The notes: generated from the sequence alone by a model not told the origin. DNA of 7,016 nt from Acidobacteriota bacterium (GCA_021802085.1 JAKAAZ010000186.1:1-7016), one strand, 5' to 3'. Shown: positions 1-6,815, numbered from the stretch's first letter. Numbers and translations are program-made.

Positions 1-426
1 AGGATGTTTGTAGCCGCAGTGTGTCCAGCTGATTTCGTCCAGCGAGCGCAGAAGGGCGAACCAGCGAGTTTGCAGAGCGTCAAGAAGTTGCAGCGAAACC
101 TCGACTGGCTGGGTGCGCGCGTCCGCGAGTTCAGCCCATAAATTTTCCTTGTAAGGGGTGATCGACGGCCAGTCCTCGGTCAATGCAAGGCGCACTCGAC
201 CGCTGGCCTGCATGTGGCTGTCGGCGACATGGTGGACTGTTTGCCGCACGCTCCAACCGCCTTCGCGATAGGGAGTGTCGAGCTGTGATTCCGAGAGGCC
301 GCTCACCGCGTTGCGTAGTTTTTCCGGCAGTTCCGCAATGGTTTTCATGGCCTCTTCACGCTCGGCTTTGGTGAGGTTGGTGGATCGCACGAATTTACCG
401 ATGGGGTAGCGCGCATCGTTGTTCAT
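1..426 (-). CDS. YfiT/BstA-like DinB-fold metal-dependent thiol transferase, C-terminus missing
   Basis: The first 142 residues are read on the minus strand; the gene runs off the left edge of the window. The protein closely resembles Bacillus YfiT (BstA) from memory: an N-terminal YPIGKF segment (residues 7-12), then SQLDTPYREGGWSVRQTVHHVADSHM (given here as two parts, SQLDTPYREGGW at 47-58 and VRQTVHHVADSHM at 60-72), then a TEDWPSITPYKE-like stretch and a GYKHP segment at the cut. This family has the DinB four-helix fold, binds a divalent metal through three histidines, and transfers bacillithiol to electrophiles. The first metal histidine should be His65 or His66. The second and third lie in the missing part. 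The family is about 170 residues, so about 30 are lost. The ATG at 426-424 is chosen because it places YPIG at the usual distance from the N-terminus. A GGAGGG lies at 433-428, unusually close to this start, and an in-frame GTG at 435 is an alternative. It may be a detoxification enzyme; the exact thiol is inferred. Confidence 0.85.
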   Translation of the reverse strand, partial: MNNDARYPIGKFVRSTNLTKAEREEAMKTIAELPEKLRNAVSGLSESQLDTPYREGGWSVRQTVHHVADSHMQASGRVRLALTEDWPSITPYKENLWAELADARTQPVEVSLQLLDALQTRWFALLRSLDEISWTHCGYKHP

Positions 427-603
427 GCCCTCCACGCTACCACGGAACGTTCGTCTAGGCCACGAGACACACGTGTATGCGTCGTGCGCCGAATTTGGGC
501 GTTGAAGTGCGTCCTTCGACACTTGGGTGAATCTAAAAGATAGAATCAAATCAGGTCGGCTGCCGTGCGCCAGATCGCCGCGTCATTCCAGAGGAGTCAT
601 CTC
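427..603. promoter_or_regulatory. Divergent intergenic region between the YfiT-like gene and tldD
   Basis: This 177-bp gap should hold the promoters for both divergent genes. A TAGAAT at 541-546 matches five of six bases of a sigma-70 type -10 box for tldD, but no well-spaced -35 box is obvious: TTCGAC at 515-520 gives a 20-bp spacer. Two perfect 8-bp palindromes, GAACGTTC (445-452) and ACACGTGT (469-476), lie nearer the YfiT-like gene with centres 24 bp apart. They could be operator sites, but short palindromes also arise by chance. No coding sequence is supported here. Confidence 0.35.
591..596 (+). promoter_or_regulatory. Ribosome binding site that fixes the tldD start
   Basis: GAGGAG lies 7 bases ahead of the ATG at 604. 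This favours 604 over the in-frame GTG at 565, which would add 13 residues and has no comparable purine-rich site upstream. Confidence 0.75.
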
Positions 604-2046
604 ATGCAGTCCGCATCGCCCGACACCCGCAAGTTTTTCTATGAACATCTCGGCCTGAATGAGCAACTGCTGGAGCAGTGTCTGGCTGCAGCGCTCTCGG
701 CGGGCGGCGATTACGCGGATCTCTATTTCGAATACATCACGGCCAGTTCGCTGATGGTGGACGAATCTCTGGTCAAATCCGCGAGCCAGGGAATCAGCGC
801 CGGTTGCGGCTTGCGCGTAGTTTCAGGCGAGCGCACCGGATACGCCTACACGGACGATCTATCTCCGGAAAGGCTGCTTCGTGCCGCTCATACCGCCGCA
901 CTGATCGCGAGCGGTCCTTCGAAGCAGCAGGTACAGGGCTTTCGCGAGTCGCCTTCGGCTGGATTGTATGCGGTAGCGGGCACCGGTACCGACGCGGAAA
1001 CGGCCGCAAAACTTGCGCTGATCCAACGCGCCGATCGAGCGGCCCGAGCGTACGATGCGCGCATCGTGCAGGTGCAGGCAAGCTTCGCGGACGAATTGCG
1101 GCGGATTCTTGTTGCCGGATCGGATGGAAGTTTTGCGACCGATACGCAACCGCTGGCGAGATTGAATGTCTCGGTGATTGCGAAGGAAGGCGAAAACATT
1201 GCCCGCGGCAGTTCCGGTGGAGGCGGCCGGGTGTTGCTGGACTTCTTTTTGACTGACAAGACGCCAGAATATTTTGCAATCGAAGCAGCACGGCAAGCGG
1301 TGCTGCAACTCGGCGCGGTTCCCGCTCCGGCTGGAGAAATGCCGGTGGTGCTGGGACCGGGATGGCCGGGAGTTCTGTTGCACGAAGCTGTGGGTCACGG
1401 TCTCGAAGCCGACTTCAATCGCAAGAAAACGTCCGCCTTTGCCGGGCTGATCGGTCAAATGGTCGCGAGTCCCAAGGTGACGGTGGTGGACAACGGGACC
1501 ATGCCAAATCGCAGAGGCTCGCTGAACGTGGATGACGAAGGCTCGCCCACGCAGGAGACGGTCTTGATTGAAAACGGCGTGCTGAAGGGGTACATGAGCG
1601 ACAAGCTTTCCGCGCGGCTGATGGGGATCGCGGACACCGGCAATGGGCGCCGCGAAAGCTATCAGCACATTCCCATGCCGCGCATGACGAATACCTATAT
1701 GCTGGCGGGCGAGGACGATCCCCAGGACATTATCCGCAGCGTGCAGCGCGGACTGTATGCGGTGAATTTCGGTGGGGGCCAGGTGGATATCACCAACGGC
1801 AAATTTGTTTTTTCTGCGTCCGAAGCCTATCTGATCGAAGACGGAAAAATTACCGCGCCGGTGAAGAATGCAACCTTGATCGGCAACGGTCCAGAGTCGT
1901 TGAAATATGTCTCCATGGTCGGCAACGATTTGCAGCTGGATGAAGGCGTGGGGACCTGCGGCAAGGCCGGACAAAGCGTTCCTGTTGGCGTAGGCATGCC
2001 GACGATCAAGCTGGACAAAATGACCGTCGGTGGAACCGGCAATTAG
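604..2046 (+). CDS. tldD: Metalloprotease TldD (catalytic subunit of TldD/TldE)
   Basis: The 480-residue product matches the usual length of TldD (about 480). TldD and TldE form a cytoplasmic heterodimeric zinc protease; in Escherichia coli it removes the leader of microcin B17 and helps degrade the CcdA antitoxin. The N-terminal domain covers roughly residues 1-225 and the C-terminal catalytic domain the rest. The zinc motif is LLHEAVGHGLEAD, with His260, Glu261 and His265, and the third ligand should be Cys452 in GTCGKAGQS. Other family blocks are DDEGSPTQ, ENGVLKGYMSDKL, GNGRRESYQH (346-355) followed by PMPRMTNTYM, and NFGGGQVDITNGKFVFS. All key residues are present, so the enzyme should be active. 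The stop is followed after 8 bp by the AbiJ-like gene; tldE, its expected partner, comes only after that. Codon use is GC-rich with no ATA codon seen. Confidence 0.97.
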   Translation: MQSASPDTRKFFYEHLGLNEQLLEQCLAAALSAGGDYADLYFEYITASSLMVDESLVKSASQGISAGCGLRVVSGERTGYAYTDDLSPERLLRAAHTAALIASGPSKQQVQGFRESPSAGLYAVAGTGTDAETAAKLALIQRADRAARAYDARIVQVQASFADELRRILVAGSDGSFATDTQPLARLNVSVIAKEGENIARGSSGGGGRVLLDFFLTDKTPEYFAIEAARQAVLQLGAVPAPAGEMPVVLGPGWPGVLLHEAVGHGLEADFNRKKTSAFAGLIGQMVASPKVTVVDNGTMPNRRGSLNVDDEGSPTQETVLIENGVLKGYMSDKLSARLMGIADTGNGRRESYQHIPMPRMTNTYMLAGEDDPQDIIRSVQRGLYAVNFGGGQVDITNGKFVFSASEAYLIEDGKITAPVKNATLIGNGPESLKYVSMVGNDLQLDEGVGTCGKAGQSVPVGVGMPTIKLDKMTVGGTGN

Positions 2047-2050
2047 AGGA
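2045..2050 (+). promoter_or_regulatory. Ribosome binding site overlapping the tldD stop codon
   Basis: AGAGGA shares its first two bases with the TAG stop of tldD (2044-2046) and lies 4 bases ahead of the ATG at 2055. Ribosomes finishing tldD would end on this site, so translation of the next gene is probably coupled to tldD. Confidence 0.7.
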
Positions 2051-2054
2051 ACCT

Positions 2055-3038
2055 ATGGCTGTATACAATCTTTATTCAAAAAGGAAAAAACGCCAATCCG
2101 ACGAGCAAATCGACGTGTACCGCTATGATTCGATTCCTCAAGAACTCAGGGTGCAAATCATTCATATTTGGCGCGACACGTTAGGATCAATAGACGATAG
2201 CGAATTGTCGGGGCGGCACAGGTATATTGGTTCGATCGATCCGATTGTTATCCATAGAGCTAATTGCTACGGTGCAATATGCGATGTCCTTTGCCGCGAG
2301 TATGGAGTTTTTCAGCTTGTTGCCCCTCGAAATCCATTAGGTCCCCGAAATCCATTTGATCAGTTGGCCTCATTTATTATGGTGTCGACCGATGTAGATA
2401 AAATATTAGATGTCATTAAGATGTCTTTCAATCAGATCGAATCGTCCCTTGGACAATCAAACGCAGCTTATTATTTAACCCCAAAAATGAATGCTGCTGA
2501 GGCCATTCAGGAGCTGAACTTCCGATTCAGAGAGCATTCGGTGGGCTATCAGTACGATGCAGGTCAAATTGTCAGGCTGGATGCAGAATATATACATTCT
2601 GAGATAACTCGGCCAGTTATAAATCTGCTCTCCGGCATGAATTTCAGTGGGACGCTGGATGAATTTCTCCAAGCACACGAGCATTATCGGAAAAACAAGT
2701 ATAAGGAATGCCTCAATGACTGTTTGAAGTCTTTTGAAAGCTGCCTGAAAACGATATGCGGCCTTCACAAGTGGAGATTCGACAAGAACAGTCCCGCAAA
2801 GGTTCTTTTAAACGTAGTTCGGCAAAACAATCTCATCCCTTCGTACTTAGATTGCCACTACACGTCGCTTTGGTCGGTTCTGGAGAGCGGCGTGCCAACC
2901 CTTCGCAGCAAAGAGGGAGCGCATGGACAAGGGCAGGAGATTAAAACCGTTCCCGATTATTTTGCAGCCTATGCCCTTCACCTCACCGCGGCTTCACTGT
3001 TGTTTTTCGTAAAAGCCCATCAAAATTTTGATAAATAA
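2055..3038 (+). CDS. AbiJ-like (STM4504/CBY_0614-type) protein with C-terminal HEPN-like domain; putative abortive-infection gene
   Basis: The 327-residue product starts with NLYSKRKKR, then DVYRYDSIPQELRVQIIHIWRDTLG (residues about 20-45), a signature I recall from the AbiJ N-terminal domain 4 and STM4504/CBY_0614 family. After a middle region (about 60-195) the C-terminal part resembles the abortive-infection C-terminal (Abi_C) HEPN-like domain: HEHYRKNKYKECLNDC, then KSFESCLKTIC, then LESGVPTLRSKEGAHGQG. The last holds Arg284 and His290, an R-x5-H arrangement that fits the Rx4-6H RNase motif of HEPN toxins. The likely role, by family, is an RNA-cleaving antiphage or toxin-like protein, but the target and trigger are unknown. 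No signal peptide or clear membrane segment is seen; the stretch LTAASLLFFV near the end belongs to the domain. It lies between tldD (8-bp gap) and tldE (11-bp gap). It is richer in AT than both neighbours and uses seven ATA and six TTA codons, which suggests horizontal origin. Family placement is from memory, so it is less sure than the reading frame. Confidence 0.85.
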   Translation: MAVYNLYSKRKKRQSDEQIDVYRYDSIPQELRVQIIHIWRDTLGSIDDSELSGRHRYIGSIDPIVIHRANCYGAICDVLCREYGVFQLVAPRNPLGPRNPFDQLASFIMVSTDVDKILDVIKMSFNQIESSLGQSNAAYYLTPKMNAAEAIQELNFRFREHSVGYQYDAGQIVRLDAEYIHSEITRPVINLLSGMNFSGTLDEFLQAHEHYRKNKYKECLNDCLKSFESCLKTICGLHKWRFDKNSPAKVLLNVVRQNNLIPSYLDCHYTSLWSVLESGVPTLRSKEGAHGQGQEIKTVPDYFAAYALHLTAASLLFFVKAHQNFDK

Positions 3039-3042
3039 GGGA
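3037..3042 (+). promoter_or_regulatory. Ribosome binding site for the TTG start of tldE
   Basis: AAGGGA begins inside the TAA stop of the AbiJ-like gene (3036-3038) and lies 7 bases before the TTG at 3050. It supports the TTG start; the first in-frame ATG is near residue 90, well inside the conserved domain. Confidence 0.6.
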
Positions 3043-3049
3043 CATCGCG

Positions 3050-4417
3050 TTGCCCACCCAGAGTTCATTTCATATCACGCAGGAATTTGTAACTAACATT
3101 GTTGCGAAAGCGCTGCGCGCGGGCGCCAGCGATGCGGAAGCTGCCTTCGCCGAGGGTGACGAGTTCGAGACTCTGGTGCGGCTGGGCCAGGTGGAGCAGT
3201 TGAAGGAAGCGGGTTCTCGCGGCTTGGGCCTGCGAGTGTTTCAAGGGCAGCGAACCGCCTCCACTTCGACCAGCGATCTTACAGCGGAGGGCGTGGAGCA
3301 GTTGGTTTCCGGAGCCATGGCGTTGGTCCAGGTGACGTCAGAAGATCCTTTCGCAGGGCTGCCGGAGCGCGGGGAATTCGGGATGCTTTCCGGCGATCTC
3401 GATCTCTATTATGAAGATGTTTACTCGCTTCCTGCCGTCGAACGCATTGAATATGCGCGGCGCACGGAGGCCGCGGCCATGGCTGCGGACGCGCGCATTC
3501 AAAATTCCGGCGGCGGGAGCTTTGACGCTGCGACCGGCCGCAAAATCCTGGCGAATTCTCGTGGGTTTGTCGGAGAAGTGCGGCGATCGTCCTGCTCGAT
3601 CAGCGCGCAGCCCATTGCACAGTCGCCCGATGGGGGAATGCAGCGCGACTATTGGTATTCCAGCCAGCGTTCGCTGGCGCTGCTGGATTCGCCTGAGTCG
3701 GTGGGGCTGGAAGCGGCGCGGCGCACGGTGCGGAAGCTGGGCGCGCGCAAAGTTCCCACGCAACGGGTTCCGCTGGTATTCGCTCCGGAGGTTGCCACTT
3801 CCATCCTGGGGGCAATTCTGGGCGCTATCAATGGAAATGCGGTCTACCGCAGCTCTTCGTTTCTTGCCGGCAAGCTGGGAGAAGCGGTGGCTGGAAGCAA
3901 CCTGACGATGATCGACGATGGCACGACGCCGGGGGGTTTCGGCAGCGCCCCATTTGATGGGGAAGGTTTGCCCACGCGCCGCAAGGTCGTGCTCGACCGC
4001 GGGGTGCTGACCAGCTATCTTCTGAACACGTATACGGCGCGGAAGCTCGGTCTACAGTCCACAGGGAACGCCGCACGCGGGCTGGCGGGCGCTCCGGGAA
4101 TCAGCTCAGGGAATTTTTATCTGGAGCCGGGGATCAAGACGCCGGAAGAGATTTTGGCGGAGATTCCCAACGGCCTGTACGTGACCGACCTGATCGGTCA
4201 TGGCGTCAATATCGTTACAGGAGATTATTCCCATGGCGCTTCCGGGTTGTGGATAGAAAACGGGGAGCTGGCGTATCCCGTGGAAGAGATTACGGTGGCG
4301 GGCAACCTGAAAGAAATGCTGCACAATGTTTCCAGCGTCGGCAACGATCTGATTTTCCGGAGCGCCGTGGCCTGCCCCACGATTTGCATCGAAGGAATGA
4401 CGATCGCGGGCGAGTGA
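3050..4417 (+). CDS. tldE: TldE/PmbA, non-catalytic subunit of the TldD/TldE protease
   Basis: The 455-residue product matches PmbA/TldE (about 450) and is a distant paralogue of the TldD encoded upstream. It pairs with TldD in the cytoplasm to form the peptide-degrading heterodimer. The N-terminal domain has GLGLRVFQGQRTASTST, and the C-terminal domain has FAPEVATSILGAI (244-256), then GNAVYRSSSFLAGKLGE, SNLTMIDDGT, FDGEGLPTRR, LDRGVLTSYLLNTYTARKLG, and the terminal CPTICIEGMTIAGE. Where TldD has His260, Glu261 and His265, this protein reads Gly254, Ala255 and Ala259 by eye alignment, and the TldD zinc cysteine block is also absent, as normal for TldE. It starts with TTG and sits 11 bp after the AbiJ-like gene, so it is probably transcribed from the promoter ahead of tldD. 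Codon use is GC-rich, with one ATA. Confidence 0.96.
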   Translation: MPTQSSFHITQEFVTNIVAKALRAGASDAEAAFAEGDEFETLVRLGQVEQLKEAGSRGLGLRVFQGQRTASTSTSDLTAEGVEQLVSGAMALVQVTSEDPFAGLPERGEFGMLSGDLDLYYEDVYSLPAVERIEYARRTEAAAMAADARIQNSGGGSFDAATGRKILANSRGFVGEVRRSSCSISAQPIAQSPDGGMQRDYWYSSQRSLALLDSPESVGLEAARRTVRKLGARKVPTQRVPLVFAPEVATSILGAILGAINGNAVYRSSSFLAGKLGEAVAGSNLTMIDDGTTPGGFGSAPFDGEGLPTRRKVVLDRGVLTSYLLNTYTARKLGLQSTGNAARGLAGAPGISSGNFYLEPGIKTPEEILAEIPNGLYVTDLIGHGVNIVTGDYSHGASGLWIENGELAYPVEEITVAGNLKEMLHNVSSVGNDLIFRSAVACPTICIEGMTIAGE

Positions 4418-4456
4418 GCGGGCATACCCTGCAAACCCGCGATGTCGGCCGAGGAT
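4418..4456. other. Convergent gap between tldE and egtD, no clear terminator
   Basis: The two operons end 39 bp apart and face each other. A possible GCGGG/CCCGC pair (4418-4422 with 4436-4440) would make only a 5-bp stem with a 13-base loop and no T-tract, so an intrinsic terminator is not supported. Confidence 0.5.
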
Positions 4457-5500
4457 TTACGCGGCGGCAACTTCCTCATTCCGGGGCATGATTGCCGCGT
4501 CGACGACGCGCGCGCCATGCACGCCGAACCAGCGGTCCTCGTCATACCAGCTTTGTTCCAGAATGTAGCCGCCTTTCAGCAGCATGTCCTCGACGGCTTC
4601 GGGAGTGAATTTGTAGCAGTTCTCGGTATGGATGGACTCTCCGCGTTTGAAGCCGAAAGTGCGATGGAGCGATTCCACGTGGACGGTTTGATTGCGCTTG
4701 CTATCCAGGTGCATCTCGATCCGGCTTTCCGATACGTTCCAAATCGCGCGATGCTCAAAAGCATTCGCCGCAAAATCTGCCCCCAGCTCGCGATTCAGTC
4801 TGGTCAGGACGTTCTTGTTGAACTGCGCGGTGATCCCTGCGCTATCGTTGTAGGCCGCCAGCAAGGATGCGGGATTTTTCACCATGTCGGTACCCAGCAA
4901 CAAGGCATCTCCGGGCAGCAGTTGGGAGCGCAGCCATTGCAACAACTCCACGGCATCCGCGGGGCCGAAATTTCCAATACTGGATCCGATGTAGAGAGCA
5001 AGGCGTCGGCCTTCGATTGGGAGGTTCAACGATTTTTCACGGGTAAATTCGGAGCAGATCGGTTGCACTTCGATCGCAGGCAGCGCGGCATGGACATTTT
5101 TCGATGCGAGCTTCAACGCGGCTTCAGAAACATCCACAGGCACGTATAGGGTGCGGGCCTGTCGTGCCATCAGCGTGCGCAACAGGACCAGGGTCTTGCT
5201 GGCGCTTCCCGCCCCCAGTTCCACGACGGACATTGGCTGCTCGCCCAGTCCTGTGGCGACGGCAATCATCTCGGATGCATGGCGCGCAAAGATTGCATGC
5301 TCGCACGAGGTCAGATAATACTCTGGCAGCCGGGTGATCTTCTCAAACAGCATGGATCCGGCTGCATCGTAAAATAGCCAGCAGGGCAGGTACTTGTGCT
5401 TCGCGGACAATCCTTCGGCGGCGGCCTCGGCCACTGCCAGACTCTCCTCGGTTCGGACCGTTGTCGATGGGAGGATGATGCTATCCAGTACAGAAGCCAT
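4457..5500 (-). CDS. egtD: EgtD, L-histidine N-alpha-methyltransferase
   Basis: The 347-residue product uses S-adenosylmethionine to trimethylate the alpha-amino group of histidine to hercynine, the first step of ergothioneine synthesis. Visible blocks are KYLPCWLFYDAAGSMLFEKI (36-55), PEYYLTSCE (59-67), the SAM-binding VVELGAGSASKT (92-103), VPVDVS (120-125), YIGSSIGNF (170-178), YNDSAGITAQFN (217-228), and the C-terminal IHTENCYKF (290-298) and DRWFGVHGARV. Asn177, Tyr217, Met263 and Glu293 line up with Asn166, Tyr206, Met252 and Glu282 of the Mycobacterium enzyme (recalled), which bind histidine; all are offset by 11. The residue matching Ser284 is Cys295, an uncommon replacement. The ATG at 5500 is chosen because it begins just before the conserved N-terminus, lies 2 bp after the egtB stop, and has GGAGG at 5513-5517 upstream. 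A longer version from 5644 would run through egtB in another frame. Confidence 0.95.
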   Translation of the reverse strand: MASVLDSIILPSTTVRTEESLAVAEAAAEGLSAKHKYLPCWLFYDAAGSMLFEKITRLPEYYLTSCEHAIFARHASEMIAVATGLGEQPMSVVELGAGSASKTLVLLRTLMARQARTLYVPVDVSEAALKLASKNVHAALPAIEVQPICSEFTREKSLNLPIEGRRLALYIGSSIGNFGPADAVELLQWLRSQLLPGDALLLGTDMVKNPASLLAAYNDSAGITAQFNKNVLTRLNRELGADFAANAFEHRAIWNVSESRIEMHLDSKRNQTVHVESLHRTFGFKRGESIHTENCYKFTPEAVEDMLLKGGYILEQSWYDEDRWFGVHGARVVDAAIMPRNEEVAAA

Positions 5501-5502
5501 GT

Positions 5503-6804
5503 TCACGCGGCCCCTCCATCCGCAGCCAGACGAATGCCGGAGAACTGCCAGCGCGTGCCGGGAGCGAAAAAATTTCGATAGCTGGCGCGAATGTGCGACG
5601 CGGGAGTGACCGCAGAACCGCCGCGCAGTACGAACTGGTTGCACATGAATTTGCCGTTATATTCGCCCAGCGCGCCGGGTGCTGGGCGATAGCCCGGATA
5701 GGCGACATAGGGGCTGCGCGTCCACTCCCACACATCGCCGAAGAGTTGTGCGGCCTGGCACGGGTCGGAGTCACCGCGTTGCGGCGCCAGCGGATGCAGT
5801 GCTCCGCTTTCGAGCAGGTTGCCGGAAACGGGAACAGCGTTCGCAGCGAGTTCCCATTCAAATTCGCTGGGCAGCCTGCATCCGGCCCACCGTGCGCAGG
5901 CATCGGCCTCGTAATAGCTGAGGTGACAGACGGGCGTGTCCAGCAGACCGTCCAGGGGTATCAGCCCGCGCAAAGTGAACACATCCCATCTGCCGGATGG
6001 ATTGCGATGCCAATAGAGAGGCGCCCGCCAATCGAGTGCCTGCACCGTATCCCAGCCGTCGGAGAGCCACAGTTCCGGTCGCTGGTAGCCCTTGTCCTGG
6101 ATGAAATCGCGATACTCCGCGCAGGTGACGGGATGCGAGGCAAGCCGAAATGGCCCTAAGAAGACCTGGTGGCGAGAGAATTCATTGTCGAAAGCGAAGC
6201 CGTCTCCGCGATGGCCGATCTCAACCAGGCCACCGGCATAGTCCAGCCAGTGACGCGTTTCTGTTGTACCGGCGCCCGCGGGAAGTGGAGACTGCTCGCA
6301 CGCGGGCTGCAGGGGATTTGACCAGAAAGCGTGCTTGATGTCCGTAGCGATCAGCTCCTGATGCTGCTGTTCGTGGTGCATCCCCAATTCGATGCGGTCG
6401 CATATCTCCGTGGATGCATCGGTCGCCAATAATTGCCCGATCCCGTGTTCGACGTGTTGACGGTAGGCGCGAACCTGTTCCAGCGATGGGCGGGAAAACG
6501 ATGCGCGCAGTTGTTTTTCCGGATGATTTCCGAGGGACTTGTAGTAGCTGTTGAACAGCCAATGAAAGTCAGGATGATACGACTGATATCCGGGCAGATA
6601 CGGACGCAGAAGAAACGTCTCAAAGAACCAGGTTGTGTGCGCCAGGTGCCATTTCACCGGGCTGGCTTCGGGACAGGATTGGACCATCATGTCCTCGGGT
6701 GTAAGCCGCTCCGACAGGGCGTCTGTCATTTTCCGCACCGCTTGAAAGCGCTGCGCCAGCTGGGCGTGGCACGCCTGGACGGGTGTGACTTCCAAAATCC
6801 CCAC
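5503..6804 (-). CDS. egtB: EgtB, iron-dependent hercynine sulfoxide synthase
   Basis: The 433-residue product joins hercynine to a thiol donor with oxygen at a non-haem iron, the central step of ergothioneine synthesis. An N-terminal DinB-type domain (about 10-155) has VKWHLAHTTWFFE, with His56 as the likely first iron ligand, and GMHHEQQHQEL, where His144 and His148 complete the three-histidine site. The C-terminal FGE-sulfatase-like domain (about 185-428) shows HPVTCAEYRDFI, RLPSEFEWELAA, GDVWEWTRSPY, VLRGGSAVTP and RASYRNFF. The block NSYYKSLGN holds Tyr87-Tyr88. From memory, a tandem tyrosine here is found in the Chloracidobacterium thermophilum enzyme, which uses cysteine rather than gamma-glutamylcysteine. 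The start is GTG at 6804, with AGGAGG 5 bases upstream. It follows the transporter gene by 19 bp and precedes egtD by 2 bp, so the three are likely one transcript. No egtA, egtC or egtE is in the window. Confidence 0.96.
   Translation of the reverse strand: MGILEVTPVQACHAQLAQRFQAVRKMTDALSERLTPEDMMVQSCPEASPVKWHLAHTTWFFETFLLRPYLPGYQSYHPDFHWLFNSYYKSLGNHPEKQLRASFSRPSLEQVRAYRQHVEHGIGQLLATDASTEICDRIELGMHHEQQHQELIATDIKHAFWSNPLQPACEQSPLPAGAGTTETRHWLDYAGGLVEIGHRGDGFAFDNEFSRHQVFLGPFRLASHPVTCAEYRDFIQDKGYQRPELWLSDGWDTVQALDWRAPLYWHRNPSGRWDVFTLRGLIPLDGLLDTPVCHLSYYEADACARWAGCRLPSEFEWELAANAVPVSGNLLESGALHPLAPQRGDSDPCQAAQLFGDVWEWTRSPYVAYPGYRPAPGALGEYNGKFMCNQFVLRGGSAVTPASHIRASYRNFFAPGTRWQFSGIRLAADGGAA
5513..5517 (-). 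promoter_or_regulatory. Ribosome binding site for egtD inside the end of egtB
   Basis: On the minus strand GGAGG is followed by a G-rich stretch and the egtB stop, 12 bases before the egtD ATG. It supports coupled translation and the chosen egtD start. Confidence 0.55.
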
Positions 6805-6809
6805 GCAAT

Positions 6810-6815
6810 CCTCCT
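6810..6815 (-). promoter_or_regulatory. Perfect Shine-Dalgarno site for the GTG start of egtB
   Basis: AGGAGG on the minus strand lies 5 bases before the GTG at 6804. It lies in the 19-bp gap after the transporter stop and decides the non-ATG start. Confidence 0.8.

Noticed and set aside
183..374. Small plus-strand open frame of 63 residues near the left edge
   Set aside because: It is antisense to the well-matched YfiT-like gene, which explains this stretch.
565..603. GTG start at 565 for tldD, adding 13 residues
   Set aside because: The ATG at 604 has GAGGAG seven bases upstream and gives the usual family length of about 480; the extra residues match nothing known and cover the ribosome binding site.
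859..1974. 371-residue open frame on the minus strand opposite tldD
   Set aside because: tldD is fully supported by family motifs across this whole span; the antisense frame is a by-product of high GC and shows no recognisable domain.
2040..3052. Insertion sequence or integron signature around the AbiJ-like gene
   Set aside because: No transposase, no terminal inverted repeats and no convincing target duplication are visible at either junction.
4418..4440. Possible hairpin terminator between tldE and egtD
   Set aside because: Only a 5-bp stem with a 13-base loop and no T-tract on either strand.
4442..5149. 235-residue plus-strand open frame opposite egtD
   Set aside because: It lies across well-conserved EgtD coding sequence and shows no coherent domain.
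5501..5644. Longer egtD start at 5644
   Set aside because: The extension is arginine-rich shadow translation of the conserved C-terminus of EgtB and lacks EgtD motifs; the ATG at 5500 has suitable signals.
5593..6159. 188-residue plus-strand open frame opposite egtB
   Set aside because: It is antisense to the conserved FGE-sulfatase domain of EgtB and has no recognisable motif.
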